NCBI GenBank assembly: GCA_015657535.1
Contig: JADHZB010001838.1
Location: 1-64,000 of the forward strand
Origin: Nephromyces sp. MM_2019
Taxonomy: Eukaryota; Apicomplexa; Aconoidasida; Nephromycida
Length of the DNA: 64,000 nucleotides
Reading direction: 5' to 3'
Below the pieces are notes generated by a model. It searched no databases, was not told the origin of the DNA, and was given only the letters and a program-made list of their open reading frames with translations. This document shows, in pieces, positions 49,657 to 62,745 of the stretch. The translations under genes and the position numbers were made by a program. Numbering within the stretch: the first letter of the stretch is position 1; each line of letters opens with the position of its first letter.

Positions 49657-51365
49657 CTTTTCCAAGTTGAATGGCTTCCAGATAAGAGATATGGTCAGAA
49701 TCTGCACCACCAAAGCGCATTTATAGATTATGATTCAGGCAGAGTGGACTTTCATTGTTCACGCGTCTAGTGAAGCAGTCCATATAAATTCGTGTGCACA
49801 TATGTATAAAATACTAAAAAATACGTTTAATACGCAAGTTAGACACGTGAACACGCACACATTAACTTCCTATCCGCAAAACATCTCATAAGCCTTGAAC
49901 GACAAGGAGATTTCGTGCTTTCAATGTCACCAGCATCACATTACTATTACTTCCACCTTTTTCTCGGGCCTGAAGCCTCCTTGATTGGGCTTTTCCAAAG
50001 TCCTTAACCAGTCGGGTCTTCAATGGTTTCTCTGCATACATCATAAGTTAAACAGTGCAGCGTACATCAAATTGCGTTTTTGCAGGAAAATTTCCTAGCC
50101 AGGAGAATATCAGTTAGCTTTGCTGCCTATATAGGGCAAGAGTAGCTGGATTGACAAAAAAAGGCACACTAAAAAGGAGGAAATCGCGCATTTTTCAGAA
50201 GCTTTAAACTTTCATGAAACTGCTTGCATGTGCATAGAAACCTAAAGCTAAAAAGGTAGCTTCTTTATGAGGAAAAACCGGGGCTCAAAATCAAATAGTA
50301 GTCTGTATACAAAGACATGAACTATCTCCTCTCAGAGAACTTCCCCAATAACCCCCAAGGACGTAACACAATCAAGCGCGAGAGTGGGAATTTGCCACTA
50401 GAATGTAGGACAAGATGACGAATCTTCTGTGAACGAGACCTAGCGGATAGCACTACGACTTTTCTCCGATTTATCATCCTCATAGTGAAAACCCCCAACA
50501 AATACCCATGGAGCATCCCATCACACTAAGAAAACCAATTCCACATATACAATAGCTTTATTGAAAAAAAGCACCCAAAAAATACAGATGGAATCCCATT
50601 AAAAAAGACGCGTATACACACACACACACATATACGCATACACACAAACTAAAAATCCTAAATTTTTTATTGTGTAACTGTATTCCCCACAGACGCAAAA
50701 AGGCCATGCCATGACTGATATAAACTATCGATTTTTTAGTCGTGTGTTGGATGTGAGAATTGATAAGATAAATTTGCTCATCTTCTACCAGAACAATAGT
50801 GAAAACAACGACCCTATCAATAAAATTTCTCGAGTAGTACTGCTACACTAGAACCCTCGACTTCGTAATCCTCTATTTCCAACACACACCCTATTTTCCC
50901 CAAAAAATACAATTAATCGCTGCTTCCACGCACCCAATTCGTTGAAGTCAAACATGACTTGCTGCAGGGTAGAGTTAAATCGCTCTGCAATGAGCTGCAT
51001 TGATTGCTGAGACTCTGTTTCAGGGAAGCTGGAGAAGGAAGAATCATACAAAAGCTTGTATTCTTCAATAATTTCCTCTGGGTTGATGACATTCAGGCTT
51101 TCTGTGACTGCAAAAAAAATATGGAGGAAAGCGAAAAACTGAAGATGGGAGACAACAGCATGCTTTTCTTCACTTCTTATGCTAGCAAATTTACGAGGAA
51201 GGCTACTAGAGAATTGAGTCAGCAATAATTGAGATTTAAGTCTTGGCAATATATTGCTAGAAAACGAGGGTATTATGACTATTCCTATAGTTTTGAAACC
51301 CTTTCTTCTCAGCTATTTTTCAAAACTTCCTTAAACTTACTACTAACTGATGAAGACGATGCCAT
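49657..51365 (-). CDS. Unidentified multi-exon protein, partial model
   Basis: Minus strand. Exon 51365-51341 (ATG, MASSSSVS, gtaagt donor) joins in phase to 51107-50890, which reads TESLNVINPEEIIEEYKLLY and FNSTLQQVMFDFNELGAWKQ (acidic, helical). Further down, 50031-49957 (KPLKTRLVKDFGKAQSRRLQ, very basic) joins in phase to 49708-49657 (SDHISYLEAIQLGK). Whether the two pairs are one gene is not settled: the connecting exon or exons between 50032 and 50889 were not found, and the last exon is missing. The basic segment loosely recalls the DFG-K-x-x-x-R stretch of RNA polymerase I subunit A49, but that is too weak for a name. Confidence 0.4.
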
Positions 51366-52058
51366 TTCTAAATCCTTTCAATGATGTATCTTCCTTTTTC
51401 TGTATAGTAAAAAGATGAAAAAAGCAGTCACAGCGAAATATCTAGACACACCAGGAATTGAGTACCATACTTTACAATGAAAAAAACGCATGCAAAACAG
51501 CATCAAGTGGGTGTGTATGTCATTAAATAGGTTTTAAATTTTTTCCTGTTTCCTTGCACTATTGATTGGTAGAAATTCAAAGCCTTGTCATAATTTTTGC
51601 AGCAATTTATCATCTAAAACTTCATTTCGATCAGATTTTCTCCTTCACTTACTTCAAAAATGAAAGAATTTGGATTTTTTTAGGATTCGCAGTATTTTAG
51701 TAGAAACAAAATGCATTTTAGACAGTACTTCTCGTGCGCAAACACTTTCCCCCCCTCTTTTGCTATGGAGACGGCAGCAGCAAAGCTTAAAAAAAGGCTT
51801 CACTACTTTACATAATGAACATCAATTCTTTAGAAATGCTACACAGATTTTAGTAGGATGCAAGAGCATCTCAAAAGTGAAGAAAATCATCTTCTTCTTT
51901 TTAAAATACCATTTTTTTGAAAATATCTTTGAAATTTTTTCATTTGCTCCTTATTTAGTTCTGCTCTACATAAATCAAAATTTCTATACTTCGTCATCAT
52001 GTGATTTTCGCAAGCATACTCTATAAGTCAGCAGGTACTAAAAAAAAATTTGCAATAC

Positions 52059-53709
52059 ATGAATTTTCTTAATTTCTAACTTGATATTTTCAATATCTGC
52101 TTCTTTTCTATGAAAATCATTTAATAGTTTCGCGCAAAAATTGGAAAAATTAATCAAAATAACGCTATTTTTAATGCTACCTTGCTGGAAAAGTTTAAAG
52201 CAAGAGAAATTATACATGCACAAAGATTTTGGAAAAAAGAGCATTCAAAAGCTAAAATATCTGCATATCAAACTTTAATTTTTCGTTTATAACATTGCTT
52301 TCTAGGTGTGTATGAGCTTCTGGATTTGTGTGTGCTCCTGCATTTTTGCATGGTTCTGGATTTCTGTGTGCTTCTGCGTGTTTCTGTGCTTCTGTGAGTC
52401 AACTTTTGCGTGAGAAAAGCTCACCAACTCGATGATCTGCTAGCCCAGAGTATCGATCAGGAGGAATTCTAGTTATAGGGACAGCTGCCATATGATTGAA
52501 CTCAGGTTTTAACGCGTTATCAAAATTGCTTATCCCCACACAAAAACCTGCCATATCGCTAAGGAGCTTCGAACTGAGATTAATCACACGAGCGAGTTAT
52601 AAACCACTTTTTCTTTCAACTGAAATAATGGCGGAAAACGTTTGTTTTTGGGCTTTTCAGTGTGAAATTTTGCCGTTAAACTTTCACGGTTAAAATAAGT
52701 GGGTTCATCAAAAATATATAAAAACCTAATAAGACAAATATAAAAAATACGGATAAAGCTTACTTGGATCTACTGTTGAAAGATGCAAAAAACAGTCACG
52801 ATTTTACATATGGATGTAACAAAATTTTTTGATATTTTACTTAATCTTAAAGGAATATAGACATATGGAGAACCAGAAAAGCTATACATAATTTCTTCAA
52901 AATTAGACTGCATATACACACTTCAGCCTTATGAAACAACTCTTACACTATAAAATTTTTCGAAAATTGCAGAAATTTCACATACACAAAACAAGATAAA
53001 ACAAACCCAGGATGAGCACACCAAAAATGAACAAATAGATTATTCAAGTGCGAGTTGTTTCTTACGCAAAACACACAAAGTGATTGCGTGTATGAAAAGC
53101 TCCCTTTACACGACAGGAGCACGTAGATTAAGTGGAGGAAGCACGAAATAAAACGGGTTTTCGTCGAAAAAAAATTTTAAAAATACTAAAAAACAAAAAA
53201 ATAGTGTATATACAGCAAAAAATATACTAAAATACGAGAAAATTACAAGTATCATAAGAATAAAGACTCAGCCAGGGCAAGAAAAAAGATTAAAATTTCC
53301 CATCTGGTACAATTTCCAAAAAAAACAATCTAGCGGCAGAAAATGTTAGAGGGAAAACAAGCCGGAAGCAAAATCTAGAATAATATCTTACAGAAAAAAG
53401 TTCGGGGTCTTCCTACTAATAGCAGTAAGGCTCTAAACAGAAAAAGGCACCACCAAACGAAACGCCAGGCAAAAACACCTAGTTTTTTTAAGAAATCTAC
53501 ACGCATAAAAGTATAGGAAAAGCTCTAAAAATACACAAAAATCAAAGAGTTCTCAAGACTTACTACTCCAATTTTTTCCCCAAAGCCTCCGCTTCTACTG
53601 CTGCTTCTTTAAAAAGGTTGTAAACATCGGCTACAGAGTGACCCATCTCGTTAATAGCAAAAGATAGCTCTCCAGTAAGCGGAAAGTATACATCTGCGTC
53701 GCTTTGTTC
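52059..53709 (-). CDS. Helical protein, possibly BAR/sorting-nexin-like, partial
   Basis: Three exons on the minus strand join in phase: 53709-53564, 52573-52425, 52180-52059. The product has long amphipathic helices: INEMGHSVADVYNLFKEAA, then a segment with CVGISNFDNALKPEF, then LLNDFHRKEADIENIKLEIK. The first helix has the pattern of the start of sorting-nexin BAR domains (repeated hydrophobics ending in a Lys/Glu-rich helix), and the last resembles the basic, heptad-like end of such domains. Neither the PX domain nor the first and last exons were found. The coiled-coil character is what I see; the family name is a guess. Confidence 0.4.
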
Positions 53710-56700
53710 CTAATTCGTAGATTCATATCCATGTACTTTTAAAAATATGTCGTGCATACAAAAGTTTCGCTTCTCTAGGCTTCCATTGGTTATAAAAAAA
53801 ATTTTAAGCCCCAATATTGAGGATACTCAACATTGCAGATCAAAAAATAGTGTATCAATGCAAGGTCTAGTAGCCAAAAAAATAAAGCGTATAGTTGAGT
53901 TACATCAATGTGGCCTTTTTAAAAAAGGATTCTTGAACAATTCAGGCCATTGATGCCAAATTGGAGGTTTATGGTATTTAATTTATACGAAATTTTTTAG
54001 TAGTTTTTGTGTAAAAAACCTCGTAAATTTCTGTTTTTTCTTGCTCATTGCATGTCGAGAACAGAAGAACTGCTACCTGCGTACGGGTAAGCGTGTGTTA
54101 CTTAATGTCCGAAGCTATGAACAGCTAGTATTGGATACATTTTTTACAAAGTAGCATAGGGGGCTTGAGTGGAAGAATTCTCTTAGAGGCTAATCTTTTT
54201 AATGAAAAGCGCACTGTATGCTTGCTCTACAAGTTTAATTTAACAAAGGAGTAGTGATGAAGCCTTCCATGACATACAAGCTAATCATTGGATTGGTATA
54301 CAGTGGAGAAAGAGCTGTAGCAACTACCTCTATTGAAGCTGATTCAGAGGATATGCTCAAGTAGCTCTTCTCCAAAATATGCCTAGATAATCTTCCCTAT
54401 CTACTACTTCTGGTTCTTCATGTTTTGCATTTTTATCTAGATTATCTTTATCTAGATTATCTTTATCATCTTCATCTCTTAACCTTGATCATCTTCATCT
54501 ATAACTTCTTCTACATTTTCTCAAGGCCAAAACACCAACAATTTTCCACACAAAAAATAATTTCAAATTCTAACGCCACTAGGTAAGGAAAATAAACTCT
54601 TCAGATACCTTAGCCATTTATGATACAAGTCTATCTTACAAGGAATTATAAAGAACAAGGCAGGCATATCTTCAAGTATTATCGAACAAATATCTTTTTC
54701 CATCAAGCATTTACATATCACACTGAAAACATTTGCAATCCTCCTTATGCTGAAAATGGAAGATAATGCAGAGCATTTTACTCATTTGAAAAACCGCTCA
54801 CCGTCCTTTCCCCACCGTCACTTGATAGCGGTCGTCCGTCCATTTCTACAAAGCTTGACAACATGGCAGTTACCTGAAGAATGTGAAGAGGAAAAACACA
54901 TGATACGATCTTTCTCAGAAGCTATAGCACACTATAAGTTAAAGCCGAAGAGGTGTATGATAGGTTCCTTTAAAAAATCTTCAATGGGTGGTTCACACAG
55001 TTGAAGCAAGGCTGTGCAGCGGATGATAGCGGAAACAACATAAAAAAACCAGCACAACAAATTGAGAACAATCAATGCGAAAAAAAGAGGTTATTATAAA
55101 GTTACTGCTCAAGTGAAGTCCGTAGAAAAGTGATTGGGAATTTTCTGAACATAATATCAACTTGCCTTAGACTATTCTATGAAATAACAATAATGCAACT
55201 CGTGTCAAGTATCATAGTCGTAAGTGCTGGAGGGAATCTTTGCCTAAGCTTTTAAGGTGTGTATAGCGCCAGTGCCAAAATCAACTGAAGAGTTTACATC
55301 TTCTAGTGAGCGTTTCCTCCTTTTTCACTCGTTGGTTATGTCGTGTCGTATGAGAAAAATGGCGTACGAGTTGGTAATGATGGCCGGCGCTGCATGTGAC
55401 ATGGGAAGCATGCCAGTGAGCAGGGAACTTATTGAAGTCAGCTGCCTCCACGAATTTTCCCAAGTAGCTCAAATTAATGTATTCATTGAGAGAAACACAT
55501 TTCGTGTGGTGAGCTCTATGCCACATATCCCATGCGGTAGGCTTGGGAATTACTAACCAAAAATAATCAAAAAAATGTCAGTAGAGGTTAAACTCCCCAA
55601 GTACCTTGGTAGACTCAGCGCTTGCATTCGCTGACAAGCACGTTTTCTAGGCTTTCAACCAACGTATGCCGCGCGAAGATAAATCCAGAACCCACGAAGA
55701 AATACTGTGCATTGCAGCGTAGTCAAGAACTGTGCCATATTAACACTACTTTTAAATTTGCATATGAGGAAGAGAGTTGTGAAATATGCATCTGGTGTGA
55801 ATTTCCATTGGAACTAACCAAGAAAATAGCAATTTGAAGGTTTCTTTTTTACTGCAAAGATTGTGTGGCATAGCCGCAAAAATGAAATACAGCAGCGCAT
55901 GTACACTATTTTTTAATAAATTACCTTTTATTTCAGGAATACTCATAAATTGTTCCCTAGAAGAATATTTTGCAAAGTAAATTTACAAAAGGAGGTGAAT
56001 TGTTAAATAAAGGAATGATTCAAGCTGAAACAGCAAATAGGATATCTACATGCTTAGAAGCTATTTAGTGTGTTGACGATTTTAATGCAAATGGCCTAGC
56101 AATAAGTCATAAACTGGATGAGTTTCCTCTTTGTGAAGTTCCAATCTTTGCAGTGGACCAGAAATTAAGCCTTCGTGAGGCACCAAGAAGAAAAAAATTG
56201 TGATTTGGTATTTCCAGTTTTCTTTCAAAAGATTACAAATTAGCCGTTCTTATTTTGGAAGATTTTTGGAGGTGTACTTACCAAAAAACCTTCAATATGA
56301 TATGATATCTGTGTACTGAGAATGGTGTAAATAGTGTGCTAGCTCTTTTGCTTATGGCATCACGGGCTATTCAGTTTCGTATGTATCAGTGTGAATATGT
56401 GTGTAAAAGCATATTCATATAATCGGTAGTACCTTCAGTAAAAATTATTTTTTTAGTGCTAGGGAATTTATAAAATCTAGTGCTTTGTATGTTTCCTGTG
56501 TGATTAAGCCACAAATATGCTAGTTTTAACCGCGGATTGATTCGGTGATTTGCGACTCCCAGCAAAGAAACAAAGACTTATCCTTGGCTACTGTGATATA
56601 GGAGCTGCTCATCCCTGTCTACCAAGAAGCTCTTCGTTCGCGTGAAAATTGCCCTCCAGGAAATGACGATACACTATATGCTTTGAAAAGCTTCTCAATA

Positions 56701-58451
56701 GGGAAACTTATGCGGATTCGTTGGTTTACCACAAAATGGAGAAATAAACGCAGGTTAACTATTAGCGTCAAAATATTACACTAGTTCGTATTCTCTTCCT
56801 CCAGATTTCACCATAGAAGCTGTGACTTGCATGATTACGGCACATGAAGTACTTATTGGCATGGGGCAGCTATGTGCTTCCTTTGACCCATTGCGCTCCC
56901 TGAGAACAAAATAGCTTAGCAGTTTTGCTTTTCGCCAGATCACCTGGCCATTGCTAAAGCTATGCCCTCTTGTAAACTGCCTCCTGTCGTACCGAACTAA
57001 ATGACAATATCCACAACTATTGACCTCCAGATATGCTTTGACACTCTCTTCCTGCCTCGTATATCATACTCCTTGCCCTCGACACTCTTCATGTCAGCGT
57101 GACGATACAGAGGTATCGGACCATGGTAGGTATACATCTTCCTTGGATTTGCTAGCACGAGCAAGCAATGCTTAGATTCGGGTATCTTCAACATGCAGTT
57201 ATAATTGGCACAAGTGTTCAGTGCACCATCTCCTGCTTCCACAGTCTATAGCTCCTTGTAAGTCACCATTTTACTTGATGTCAACTTGTTAATCCGATAA
57301 GAATAGTAGTGCTGATATAGCTTTGAACTGCCTCCGGGTTACCTGTACATGCCTCTTAAAATGGGAGCCCACGCATAGAAAATCCAGCTGAGGTATCGCA
57401 TACTGGCAGCGGTGCAAGCAGGCCGAAGATCAATATTGGAATACATTTTATAGAAAGAAAAATGTGGGATCGTTTTTTTTATCAAGGGTCGAAGAATACC
57501 CAGGCTGAAAAACTGAGTATCTAGAGCAGGCAGAAACGGAGCAGCATTTTCTCTATTTATATATATGGTTACTGGTGATGTCGGACTAAACTATGCCTAG
57601 TTCGTAGCGAAATATTTGCAAAACCACTTTCAGGCTTACTGTGACTTTTTTTCTTTGATTCTCACGAAATTAGGGCATTATTAAGATACTAAGCAACCGT
57701 AGATATCAGCGTTCGTCACTCACTTATTCTTTTAGTGGCTGCTTTTCTGCTGTACCACTACGACTCCAAGGGATTACCCAGGACTGAATAGATAAAGTTA
57801 TGCAAAAATATGAAAGAACAAAACAGAAGGATAACGAGATCAAAGGTACCGTACAAGAGAGAAAGAGGAATGTGAAAACAACCAGATTGCTGCAGAAAAT
57901 GGGAAAGAGCGGCGCAGAAGCGATTGAAAAGTGTAATACGCAGAGTCAAATTAGGATATAAAGGAACTAAGCATTAGTGGCAATTGCCTAGAGGACAACC
58001 TTGGCTCAAGATGAAGAATTCAAATGTTTGTTTGGGGCTAAATTTATTGGTTTCAAAGTTTTATACTAAAGAATTTGTTGTGTTTTACCAGCAACCATCT
58101 TCTTGATGCAGTTCTATCATTCTTTTTGTACTCGAGTCATTCATTCGAAGTCTCTATCATCTTCGCTGATTCGCAAAACTTATGTTTCCTCACCTTTATC
58201 CTAAGGATAATGCATTTATATCCTGCTTTAAGTAGTAGCTACAAGTGTACTACATCAGGTTTCCATTAAATCCCTAATAATGCCGCCTGAGTATGCCTTT
58301 TGCGGCTACCATACCAATACTAATGGGCTAAGAAACTGTTATGCTTCGCTCTCTATCTCCCCAGCAGGATGGATAAGGCTTTAAAAATGAATCCAAAAAT
58401 CGTTTCCTTGCAAAAATCTATATTGTCAGCATCTTTATCAAAAGTCCTAGC
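53710..58451. other. Decayed coding-like sequence, no intact gene
   Basis: Many 60-100 codon frames on both strands (54747-55004 +, 55257-55556 +, 57242-56997 -) with protein-like composition but broken by stops. At 56800-57000 on plus, a reading with ITAHEVLIGMGQLCASFDPL is cut by a stop soon after. This looks like remnants of an old mobile element or lost gene. I could not identify a transposase, reverse transcriptase or terminal repeats. Confidence 0.35.
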
Positions 58452-58601
58452 ATGTCAATGGTTTCCATGCCATATGGATACTCTACTAGGAAGAATCTTA
58501 GCGGTTTTTTTTTATGTGCAATAGAAAAACTGCGTTCTCAAACGCCTTTTTACACATCATACGTATTTGATGTTTATTACTGCAAAGTACTGGATGTGAA
58601 A

Positions 58602-61600
58602 ATGAAGTCTCAAGGCACCGTTACGAATAGCAGCATTGGTTTTTTTCGTGGAGAAGGGGTAGATGTAATTGACTTGCTGTCATCATCGGAAGATGATGAT
58701 AACATTAATAATGAGAATAAGTCATCTGCCAGTAAGAAAGGCAGCCTTTTAGGCTCCAACGCTATCCCTCCCAATAATAATAGTGCTTCAACTACAAGGG
58801 ATGTTTATGTTGAAGATGTGGAAGACTATTTCTTGGCTTACCACTCATCTAGGCAGAGGGAAAATCAGTCAATTGAAGAAGGTTGGTATGATTCTCTTTG
58901 CGGCTCGAGGTTTAGTTGTGGTTGAATAACTGCATGAAAGCATTTTATTCCCCTTGTATTTTTGCTCATTTCCGCCACGAAAGAGTGCTTTTGCCAAGGA
59001 TTGGAAGATTTGCAAAGAATAAGTATACAAATTTTAAAAGCAATCTTCCCGCAAAATTTTTTCTAGAATCATGGTGATTAATTTTTTTATGCATATTTAG
59101 TGATACAGCACAGTTTTTTTTTTATGAAAAATTTTACCTTTATTCGTTAATGCTTCTATGGAAAAGCAGTAAGGTTTTGAGGTTTTTCTTCCTGCTTTCA
59201 AAAATTATGTTCCTCATTACCGGCGAATCCTTTTTTTAAATGCTCTCCCTATGGAATTTTCCATCTTCTTGATCTCGGGATTCTTTTTGATATTCGCGTT
59301 ATTTCTCTCTCCTGCGTTTATTGTGCCGCTATATTTTCTCCTAAAGGTGAATGCTGCCGATTTTTAAGCGTAACACGAGTTAAGAGGTGAGAGCTCTAGT
59401 AAAGTTTTCTATTACGGATGCTTTAATTGGTTTATGCAAGGGGGATTTTACTATTAGGGAGCTAAAAATATCTATAGATCTATCTTTATGCTATGAAATT
59501 GTTGTGTAACCGCTTTAGCCGGGGTTTTTTCTGTGCTCAGCACATCTTTTAGCCTGTTATTACTCTACTGATTTGCGATGTTTTTCCATACGTGCAGACA
59601 TAACATCCTTCTCGGCATACATGGATGATTTCCCTGATATCTATTCACTCTTTCAAGAATATAATATTACGTTCTTTCGTAGTAAGCTCTCAGCAGTAGA
59701 AGTCCGCTGGAGTAAGAAGATGTCTCTTTGCGCTGGTCTTTGTACTTACCAGGTATATCCTACCCTTTGTACTGCAAAAATATCCGTCTCCTTGAATAAT
59801 GAGAAAAACATAACATATATTAGCAGATTCAAGATTGGAAATTAACTCGTGGTATGCAGATTTCAGCCTATACTCTAATTAGAAAAAAGATACTCTATTG
59901 AAGCATTTTGCTGCATTATATGCTGTGAGGAAGAAGACGCTCGACTGAAGCTTTTTGTTGCATTATATACTGCGTAAAGGAGGTATTTTCCGGAAGTTTT
60001 TACAATTTTACAAATCATGATATGATTCAATTTCAAGCAGCTGATGAAGCTATATAAAAGAGATTTATGAGTCATTTACTTCAAACTTTTTCAGGAGCCT
60101 ATTGAGCTTGGGCTTCTGCAATGTTTTAATCTTTTGCATATTTTTTATGAAAAATTTGCCCAATCTTTATTTTGGCACTTGTACTCAGCTGGAGGACGCT
60201 TCTTTTGTTAATAGCTGTTTTTATGCATAAATTTTTACTGATAAAATTATGGAAGACTAGTGTGATGCACGAATTGAATGAAACCTCCTGAGAAACAATA
60301 TCTTTAATTGCTAGGTAGATAAACTAGAAGAATCTGGTAGTTTGGTCGGTTTTTTTTTGCATTCATTTAGAGGTTTGAAAATCCTTTGAGGCGGATGTAA
60401 TGTGCGTGTTTCTTTTTCCTTAGCTATGTAATTTATAGTATAGGGTTTATATAGTTTCACGTTAAGAGAATTGTGATTATCCTCAGCGCGGTGGTTACTG
60501 CTCGATTCGGTTGTCGGAGCCTTTATTGCGCTATCGGACTATCAAGGAGTTGAAGGTAAGATTAAGCTAGTTTTTTTCTTTTTCTGAGGGTTGCAGTAAG
60601 CTTTGCTTATCTCAATCCGGTGATTAGCTTTTTTTATCTCTTTAGGTGTTATTTTTGTATTGCTTACTGAATATTTCTCGGAGTAGCCGTAAAATTATTC
60701 CCATTTTTATTTATAAATGTATCTTTTTAGTTTTGCCCTTCTTTTAATTACTTGAACTTTTATGCATCCCTGATTTTAAATTCTAGTGTTCTCTTTAAGT
60801 TGTGCCCTCAATATGGATTTTTCATTTTTGTTGGGATTTCTTCCTGCCTTCTTTGAGGGTTGATTAATTTTTTGGAAATTCGCTATATGTGCGTACGCCG
60901 TTAAGATCCCTCTTTTTTTTTGCGCTCTTTCTCCTTGTGTTTCCTTGGAAATACGAGATATCTGTTATCTTAGCCATCCAACAATCTACTATTAAACGCT
61001 GGTTGTTGCAGGAAACTTTACTTCACGAGATGATTCACGCCTTTTTATTTGTTACGGAGAATCGACGGGATAGAAGTGCCCATGGCCCGGTTTGTTTTCT
61101 ACTCATTGCAAGTGGTGATTAGATTGCTATTAATTTATTTCTCGATCTCTATTGATTGACCGAAAATTTTTTATTTCGCTTTTGATATCTTAAAATCACT
61201 TAATAAGGAACGAAAATATTTTAATGTGACTTTGAGGCTGCATCTTGCCTTTTGTGAAACATCTGCTGTGTCAGTAGTATAGAGGATTTTGCTCTCTTTT
61301 TGTATTAAAAAGCTTAAAGATGTGTAAATTTCTAACTCTTACGTGTGTTTTCATTCTTTCATCAATAAAACAGGAATTCTGCCATGAGATGAGGCGGATA
61401 AACGTGTTGACAGGACTTAATATAACCATTTATCATACTTTCTCTGAAGAAGTTGACTACTACCGGAGACACATATGGCGTTGCACTGTGAGTTTTTTTT
61501 ATACTAATAATTTTGATAGCAAGGACTCCTTTCTAGTTTAATGCTTGATTTTTTGAACCTTTGATGTGCAGCTTGCGTAACTGCATGCTTTATTGTGCCT

Positions 61601-62542
61601 TTATTTTTTAGGAGGAGTTTTTGTTTTTACTCCCTACTAGCATTCACTTAGTTGTATACTTTTTTATAAAGTGATTGTGATTATTTTTAAGTGAGGCAGT
61701 GTAAAACTATTTTTAATTCTTATTCGCAGCGTCATATTATTCTTTGTGGTTATGCGCACAGTAGGGTCCTTTAGAAAAACTTCACAGATTTTTTGTTTTG
61801 GTGTTTTCTTCGCCTTAAATTTGAGAATTTCTTTTTAGATGATTTTTTTGTCAAATACAGAAGTTTTATTAGGAAGATAATCATTTAAAGTGATATTTTC
61901 TGGAGGTAGACAACTTATTTCCAAAAGGATTAATTTAATAAAATAGTTTTCTGCGCACTCTCTTTTTCTGAAAACCGTTTGTATCGCGTTAAGCTCTCTG
62001 GTTGTTGTTTTATGTGGCCAGATTTTCATACCGCAATTTTTTGATTCCTATCTCTTTACGTAAATTTGCGGTTAATCCACTCTCTCTTATGCTATGCTGG
62101 TACCTTTATTCAGGGCTCATGCAGAGTCCAGCCTCCTTATTTTGGCTATGTTAAGCGCGCTATGAACAGGGCACCAGGACCGAACGATCGTTGGTGTAAG
62201 TTCTTGGAATTTTCTATTGCAATTTTTATAGGTCTTTACAAAAGAAAATTTCATAGCGACAACGTAAAAGCAAGTTCATTTGTTTTTTCAATTTCTTCTT
62301 CTTTTCTTTGTATGTGATGCCACACTGAGCAAATTTTGTTTATAATGAACTTTCTTAGGAAATTGTTAATTATGTTTTGCTATAACTCAGGGGCGGATCA
62401 CAAAAGAGTCTGTGATGGGCAGTTTCTGAAAATATCATCGAATGTGCCAGTTGGAAAACCCAAAAGAACTGGCTTCACAACAAGCAAGAAAACTCAGCAA
62501 GTAAAGCTGAAAGTATCTTCTGGAAAAGTCCAGCTTAAATGA
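58602..62542 (+). CDS. SPRTN: Spartan/SPRTN DNA-dependent metalloprotease
   Basis: Seven exons: 58602-58881, 59598-59752, 60487-60555, 61012-61089, 61374-61487, 62114-62195, 62391-62542; 930 nt, 309 residues, all phases matching. Seen: VEVRWSKKMSLCAGLCTYQ; RGGYCSIRLSEPLLRYRT; the zinc-protease motif HEMIH (His173, Glu174, His177) with the third ligand His192 in AHGPEF, at the same 19-residue spacing as the human enzyme; then YHTFSEEVDYYRRHIWRC, PPYFGYVKRAMNR and RWWADHKRVCDG, giving the C-C-H-C zinc-binding subdomain. Known role: cleaves proteins crosslinked to DNA during replication. Odd: residues 20-33 (VDVIDLLSSSEDDD) look like a SUMO-interaction motif at the N-terminus, and the short C-terminus (basic Lys-rich) lacks a visible PIP box, SHP box or UBZ finger. 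An upstream in-frame ATG at 58452 is possible. Confidence 0.95.
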
Positions 62543-62745
62543 CAAGAAGATCCTATAGCTAATCGCTTTATTTTTTCTTCCAGAAGTAGACTTTTTAATC
62601 CTAATTCAAAGCTGGTCTCTGCGTAGTTTTTCTTATCAAAATATTTTCTTCTGGCACTTGCGTTTAATTTGCTAATTAATCTATCTAAAGCTACAGAGAA
62701 AAAAGTGTCTCGTTGGCCTTGTAGCCTGTGCTGTGTTTCTATCAT
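62494..62745 (-). CDS. Small unidentified ORF, convergent with SPRTN
   Basis: An 83-residue frame from the ATG at 62745 to a stop at 62494. The first 60 residues are coding-like and helical (LDRLISKLNASARRKYFDKK, LGLKSLLLEEKIKRLAIG). The last part (from about 62542) overlaps the end of the SPRTN coding sequence on the opposite strand, so the true end may be earlier through an unseen splice. It could be the last exon of a gene starting to the right. Family unknown. Confidence 0.35.
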   Translation of the reverse strand: MIETQHRLQGQRDTFFSVALDRLISKLNASARRKYFDKKNYAETSFELGLKSLLLEEKIKRLAIGSSCHLSWTFPEDTFSFTC

